DNA from: Sphaerisporangium krabiense
GTDB lineage: Bacteria > Actinomycetota > Actinomycetes > Streptosporangiales > Streptosporangiaceae
Assembly (NCBI RefSeq): GCF_014200435.1
Contig: NZ_JACHBR010000001.1
Location: forward strand, 124,001-188,000
Length of the DNA: 64,000 nucleotides
Reading direction: 5' to 3'
Numbering within the stretch: position 1 is the first letter of the stretch; the number at the start of each line of letters is the position of its first letter. A model generated the notes under the pieces. It had not been told where the DNA came from, searched no databases, and saw only the letters and a list, made by a program, of their open reading frames with translations. Shown piece after piece: positions 59,790 to 64,000 of the stretch. Made by a program: the position numbers and the translations under genes.

Positions 59790-61523
59790 TCAGGAGGGGT
59801 CGAGGACCACGAGCGAGCGCGGCGGCAGCGTGGTCGCCTCGGAGGTCACCGTGACGGCGTCGTCGGAGGCGAGCAGCACCCGCCCGGTCACCGGGACGGT
59901 CGCGGGGGCCGCACCAAGGTTGGCGGCCACGCGGAGCGGCCCGCGGTGGACGACGATCCAGCGGCCCTCCTCGCTGAACTCGGCCGAGACACGGTCCAGA
60001 CGGGGATCGGCCAGGGCGGGGTGGGCCCTGCGCAGCGCGATGAGGTCGCAGTACCAGGCGAGGACCTCGCGGTGGCCCGGCTCGGCGGGCTCGGTCCAGT
60101 CGAGCTTCGAACGGTGGAAGGTCGCCTCGTCCTGCGGGTCGGGGGCCGTGCCGCCCCAGTCGTCGTAGCCGAAGCCCACGAACTCCGCCTCACGCCGCTC
60201 GCCCTCGCCCTGCGCCAGGTGCGGCTCGACATGGTCGGTGAAGAACAGGAACGGCGTGCTCGCCGCCCACTCCTCCCCCATGAACAGCATGGGCGTGAAC
60301 GGCGAGGTGAGCAGCAGCCCGGCGCCGAGCTTCAGCGCCTCGGGCGGCAGGCGGTCGCCGGCCGCGCGGTTGCCGATCTGGTCGTGGTTCTGCACGCAGC
60401 ACACGAAACGGTGGCCGGGGACGCGCAGCCGGTCCACCGGACGCCCGTGCGTGCGCCCCCGGAAGCTCGAATAGGTGCCGTCGTGGAAGTAGGCGTGGGT
60501 CAGCACCTTGGCCAGCGCCCCCATCGAGCCGAAGTCGCCGTAGTAGCCGTGGCGCTCGCCGCTGACCGCCGCGTGCAGGGCGTGGTGCACGTCGTCGTTC
60601 CACGCGGCGGCCAGGCCGTGCCCGCCGGCCTCGCGCGGGGTGACCAGCCGGGGATCGTTCATGTCGGCCTCGGCGATCAGTGTGAGCGGCCGGCCGAGCG
60701 TCGCCGACAGCGCGTCCACCTCGGTGGCGAGCTCCTCCAGGAAGTGCACGGCCCGGTTGTCGTGCAGGGCGTGCACGGCGTCCAGCCGCAGGCCGTCGAT
60801 GTGGTAGTCGCGCAGCCACTGCACCGCGTTGCCGATGAAGTAGCGGCGCACCTCGTCGGAGTGCTTGCCGTCGAGGTTGACGGCCTGCCCCCAGAAGGAG
60901 GACGCCGTCTCGTGGAAGTAGGGCCCGAACGGGGCCAGGAAGTTCCCCGACGGCCCGAGGTGGTTGTAGACGACGTCGAGCAGCACGCCGAGGCCCGCGC
61001 GGTGGCAGGCGTCCACGAACCGCTTCAGGCCGTCAGGGCCGCCGTACTCCTCGTGGACGGCGTACAGGTCCACGCCGTCGTACCCCCAGTTGTGGCGGCC
61101 CGGCACCGGCGGGACCGGCATCAGCTCGACGAAGTCGACGCCGAGGTCGACCAGGTGGCCGATGCGGCCCGCCGCCGCGTCGAAGGTGCCCTCCGGGGTG
61201 AACGCGCCGACGTGCACCTCGTAGATCACCGAGCCGGGCAGGGCCCGCCCGCGCCAGCCCTGGTCGTTCCACGCGAAGCGGTCGTGGTCGTAGACGCGGC
61301 TCGGCCCGAACACGCCGGACGGCTGGCGGCGCGTCCTCGGGTCGGGGAACGCCTCACCGCCGTCCACGCTGAAGGCGTAGTCGGTGTCGTGCCCGGCACC
61401 GGCCACGCGCGCCGTCCACCAGCCGTCCCGGCCGCGAGTCATCGCGTGCCGCTCGGTCTTGCCGGTGTCGATGTGGATCTCGACCTCGACCCGGTCCGCC
61501 GTGGGCGCCCAGACCTCGAACAT
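59790..61523 (-). CDS. treZ: Malto-oligosyltrehalose trehalohydrolase
   Basis: TreZ cuts trehalose from the end made by TreY. The 577-residue GH13 enzyme begins with the N-terminal E-set domain MFEVWAPTADRVEVEI. It has GHLVDLGVDFVELMPV and HNWGYDG, the nucleophile Asp248 in DGLRLDAVHAL, the acid/base Glu285 in LIAEADMND and the third acid in VQNHDQIGN. GGAGG precedes the ATG. It follows treY by 54 bases. Confidence 0.96.
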   Translation of the reverse strand: MFEVWAPTADRVEVEIHIDTGKTERHAMTRGRDGWWTARVAGAGHDTDYAFSVDGGEAFPDPRTRRQPSGVFGPSRVYDHDRFAWNDQGWRGRALPGSVIYEVHVGAFTPEGTFDAAAGRIGHLVDLGVDFVELMPVPPVPGRHNWGYDGVDLYAVHEEYGGPDGLKRFVDACHRAGLGVLLDVVYNHLGPSGNFLAPFGPYFHETASSFWGQAVNLDGKHSDEVRRYFIGNAVQWLRDYHIDGLRLDAVHALHDNRAVHFLEELATEVDALSATLGRPLTLIAEADMNDPRLVTPREAGGHGLAAAWNDDVHHALHAAVSGERHGYYGDFGSMGALAKVLTHAYFHDGTYSSFRGRTHGRPVDRLRVPGHRFVCCVQNHDQIGNRAAGDRLPPEALKLGAGLLLTSPFTPMLFMGEEWAASTPFLFFTDHVEPHLAQGEGERREAEFVGFGYDDWGGTAPDPQDEATFHRSKLDWTEPAEPGHREVLAWYCDLIALRRAHPALADPRLDRVSAEFSEEGRWIVVHRGPLRVAANLGAAPATVPVTGRVLLASDDAVTVTSEATTLPPRSLVVLDPS

Positions 61524-61577
61524 GTTCCTCCCGCCTTCGTGGAAGCGTGCCGTCAGCCGTGCGGACGGCCCGAGGAC

Positions 61578-63803
61578 CTACCCTCTTTCCAGCAGCGCCA
61601 CGGGATAACGCGCCAGCAGGTGAGCGTACGGGACCCGGCCGGTGTGCGGGACACCGGTGAGGACGTCGCGCCAGCGTCCCTGCGGCAGCCCGATGGGCGC
61701 GCAGCCCCAGCCGCCGCGGCGTTCCAGCCCGGCGGGCAGGCGGGTGACCACGACCACCGCGCGCTCGCCCCGCGCGAAGGCCACCGAGTGGTCCCTGCCG
61801 ATGCCCTCGGTCTCCAGCGGGACGTAGGGCAGGTCCGCGCCGACGCGGGCGCGCAGCCGCAGCGCCGAGGCGGTGACCAGCAGCTTGGCGGCGTCCCAGC
61901 TGTCGCCGCCCGGCGCCCGGAGCAGCGAGCGGCGGTAGGCGAAGTCGACCGGACGCCGGTTGTCGGGGTCCACCAGCGAGAAGTCCGTGGTCTCGCAGCC
62001 CTGGTAGACGTCGGGGACGCCCGGCATCATGAGCTGCACCAGCTTCTGGCCGAGGGAGTTGGCGCGGGCGTACCGGTCGACGCGCTCGGTGAACGCCGCC
62101 ACCGAGGGGCCGCACACCTCGATCGCCCGCGCCGCGAACGCGCGGACGCCCTCCTCGTAGGACGGGTCGGGGTCGGCCCACGACATCGAGGTCTTGGCCT
62201 CGCGGGCGGCCTTGGCCAGGAAGTCGGCGAACCGGTCGGCGCCGATGGGCCAGGCGGCCATGAGGTTCTGCCAGGCCAGGTAGTCCAGCTTGGGGTCGAA
62301 GGAGACCTGGGCGGACCATTCGGCGACGGCCTCGGCCCACTCGGCGGGCAGCTCCGACAGCACGGCGAGCCGGGCGCGGACGTCCTCCGAGCGCTTGGTG
62401 TCGTGGGTCGAGAGCGTGGTCATCGTGTGCGGCGCCATGCCCTGGCAGTAGCGGTGGAACCGGTCGGGCGACACCCAGAAGTGGTCCGGCTCGCCGCCGA
62501 CCTCGTTGAGGCAGGCCAGCGGGTACCAGCGGTACAGCGCGGTGTCCTCCACGCCCTTGGCCATCACCGGCCCGCAGGTCTGCTGGAAGCGCACGACCGT
62601 CTCCGGCGGGCCGTACAGGGCCAGGTCGGCGGCCTTGGCGACCGCCTCGGGGTTGGTCCGCGCGGACGCGGCCTCGGCGGCGGCGCGGACGATGCGCAGC
62701 GTCTCCTCGGGGTGCTCCTCCCCGGGCACGGCGTAGGCGCGGTAGACCGGCATGTCCGCGAGCAGCTCGACGAACGCCTCGCGCAGCTCGGGCACCTCGC
62801 GGGTGAGGCGGTCGACCTCGCCGGTGAAGAACTCCTCCAGCACCTGCTTCTTCGCCTCGTAGCGGACGGCGTCGTAGTCGGGCGGGAAACCGGTGTGCCG
62901 GACGAAGACGTCCAGCAGCGGCTCCTCACCGCCGGGGTCGACGAACAGGCGGGTCACCATGTTCAGCGCGTCGTAGCCGGTCGTGCCCTCGCACGCCCAG
63001 TCGCCGGGCAGGCGTTCGTCCTCGACCAGGATCTTCTCGGCGACCGTCCACACCGGGGCGCGCTCGCGCAGCCGGGCGAGGTAGCCGCGCGGGTCGGCGA
63101 GCCCGTCGGGATGGTCCACGCGAAGCCCCGTGACCAGTCCCTCGGCCACCAGCCGCAGGATGACCTCGTGGGTGGCCTCGAACACCTCCGGGTCCTCGGC
63201 GCGCAGGCCGATCAGCGACGAGACGTCGAAGAAGCGGCGGTAGCCGGGGGCGTCCCGCCAGGGGACCAGGCGGTAGAACTGGCCGGCGGGCCGCCCGTCG
63301 CCGCGCAGCGGGTACTCGTGGTCGTGGTAGCGCAGGACGTCGCCGTCCGCCACGACCTCCGCCTCGGGGTCGGCCCCGGGACCGAGGACGGGCAGCGCCA
63401 CCTGGCCGCCGATCCAGTCCAGGTCGAACCACCGGGCGGAGGCGGCGCCGGGCCCGTGCCGCAGCACGTCCCACAACCGGGCGTTGCGGGACTCCGGGAC
63501 CGGGACCGTCATGTGGTTCGGCACGATGTCCACCACGATCGGGAGCCCCCGCGCGGCCAGCCGGCGCAGCCCGGCCATGCCGCCGAACTCCTCGCGGACG
63601 CGGGAGTGGTCGGTGACGTCGTAGCCGTGCCGGGACTCCGGCGACGCCTGGAGGATCGGCGAGAGGTACAGGTGGCTCACGCCGAGCTCGGCCAGGTAGG
63701 AGGTGAGCTCGGCCGCCTCGGCGAAGCCGAAGTCCGGGGTGAGCTGCAGCCGGTAGGTCGCCGTGGGCCGCGGCGGCGCCTGGGGCTTCACGGGGTCGGT
63801 CAC
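61578..63803 (-). CDS. treY: Malto-oligosyltrehalose synthase
   Basis: TreY turns the reducing end of malto-oligosaccharides into a trehalosyl unit. The 741-residue GH13 enzyme starts TATYRLQLTPDFGFAEAAEL, has VDIVPNHMTVP, the catalytic VTGLRVDHPDGLADP, the acid in VAEKILVEDERLPGDW and THDTKRSEDVRARLAVLSE. The start is GTG 63803 with AAGGA six bases upstream. The gene lies between glgX-like and treZ, the usual TreX-TreY-TreZ order. Confidence 0.96.
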   Translation of the reverse strand: MTDPVKPQAPPRPTATYRLQLTPDFGFAEAAELTSYLAELGVSHLYLSPILQASPESRHGYDVTDHSRVREEFGGMAGLRRLAARGLPIVVDIVPNHMTVPVPESRNARLWDVLRHGPGAASARWFDLDWIGGQVALPVLGPGADPEAEVVADGDVLRYHDHEYPLRGDGRPAGQFYRLVPWRDAPGYRRFFDVSSLIGLRAEDPEVFEATHEVILRLVAEGLVTGLRVDHPDGLADPRGYLARLRERAPVWTVAEKILVEDERLPGDWACEGTTGYDALNMVTRLFVDPGGEEPLLDVFVRHTGFPPDYDAVRYEAKKQVLEEFFTGEVDRLTREVPELREAFVELLADMPVYRAYAVPGEEHPEETLRIVRAAAEAASARTNPEAVAKAADLALYGPPETVVRFQQTCGPVMAKGVEDTALYRWYPLACLNEVGGEPDHFWVSPDRFHRYCQGMAPHTMTTLSTHDTKRSEDVRARLAVLSELPAEWAEAVAEWSAQVSFDPKLDYLAWQNLMAAWPIGADRFADFLAKAAREAKTSMSWADPDPSYEEGVRAFAARAIEVCGPSVAAFTERVDRYARANSLGQKLVQLMMPGVPDVYQGCETTDFSLVDPDNRRPVDFAYRRSLLRAPGGDSWDAAKLLVTASALRLRARVGADLPYVPLETEGIGRDHSVAFARGERAVVVVTRLPAGLERRGGWGCAPIGLPQGRWRDVLTGVPHTGRVPYAHLLARYPVALLERG

Positions 63804-63882
63804 GTCGTTCCTTCCGGGAGAGTCGGGTCCGCGGCGAGGCGGCCGCGCGGTCGTGCCGTGGGGCGGGTCGTGCGGTCGGGGA

Positions 63883-64000
63883 TCAGGCGCGGCGCAGCAC
63901 GCGGACCGAGCGGCCCGCCACCGGCACCTCGTCGCCCGCCCGGTAGAGCGCGGAGTCGACGCTGATGGGCACCGCCGTGTCGATCTCGGGCATCCACGCC
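63883..64000 (-). CDS. C-terminal end of a glycogen-debranching enzyme (glgX/treX-like, partial)
   Basis: A minus-strand frame enters from the right edge and stops at 63883. The 38 residues include EIDTAVPISVDSALY and end VAGRSVRVLRRA, like the C-terminal beta domain of GlgX/TreX debranching enzymes. Its place just before treY supports this, because TreX feeds TreY with linear maltodextrins. The catalytic part is outside the window, so the call is mostly from context. Confidence 0.7.
   Translation of the reverse strand, partial: AWMPEIDTAVPISVDSALYRAGDEVPVAGRSVRVLRRA

Noticed and set aside
59562-63965. A 1467-codon open frame on the plus strand across treZ and treY
   Set aside because: It is antisense to two well-supported enzymes, is rich in Gly, Arg, Val and His as expected of a complementary frame in GC-rich DNA, and shows no domain.

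Overview
This is a 64-kb piece of a high-GC actinomycete chromosome. The GC-rich third codon positions, frequent GTG/TTG starts, long antisense open frames, a DUF574-type methyltransferase and actinobacterial gene orders all point that way. A filamentous Streptosporangiales- or Streptomyces-like host is likely, but genus cannot be set from the sequence. I see no tRNA, rRNA, CRISPR array, transposase or integrase.

Region 1 (about 1-34 kb) follows the conserved actinobacterial core order, the same as Mycobacterium tuberculosis Rv1292-Rv1314 read backwards: cobO/pduO, DUF2550, the F-type ATP synthase operon (atpC-D-G-A-H-F-E-B plus an atpI-like gene), a WecA/Rfe-type transferase, glyA, sua5/tsaC, prmC, prfA, rpmE, rho, thrB, thrC, hom, lysA and an ArgRS-like DALR protein. 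Three things interrupt it. They are a two-gene cassette (a WXG100-like small protein and a Lys/His/Pro repeat protein, 12.9-14.7 kb), a NarL/DesK-type two-component system between rpmE and rho (18.4-20.3 kb), and a three-gene glycosyltransferase island that splits thrC from hom (25.9-30.5 kb).

Region 2 (34-42 kb) is accessory. It holds a small orphan gene with a degenerate inverted copy, a MerR regulator, a GlxA/AraC regulator divergent from a cupin, a P-loop kinase-like gene, a large coiled-coil/CgeB-like/GT2 glycosyltransferase, and a divergent asparagine-synthase-like enzyme without the glutaminase cysteine. The glycosyltransferases here and in the 26-30 kb island, two of which carry coiled coils, look like parts of one cell-surface glycan system.

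Region 3 (42-53 kb) is sugar and transport: treS, a PadR-controlled FtsX/MacB-type ABC exporter, and a CUT1-type sugar importer with two lipoprotein binding proteins, two permeases (one with an inserted beta-sandwich-like domain) and no ATPase of its own.

Region 4 (53-64 kb) has ung, pgm, a DUF574 methyltransferase, a probable light-response module (photolyase, MerR with a degenerate cobalamin domain, ECF sigma factor, resembling LitR/LitS), and treZ-treY followed by the end of a glgX-like gene at the window edge. TreS and TreY/TreZ give two separate trehalose routes.
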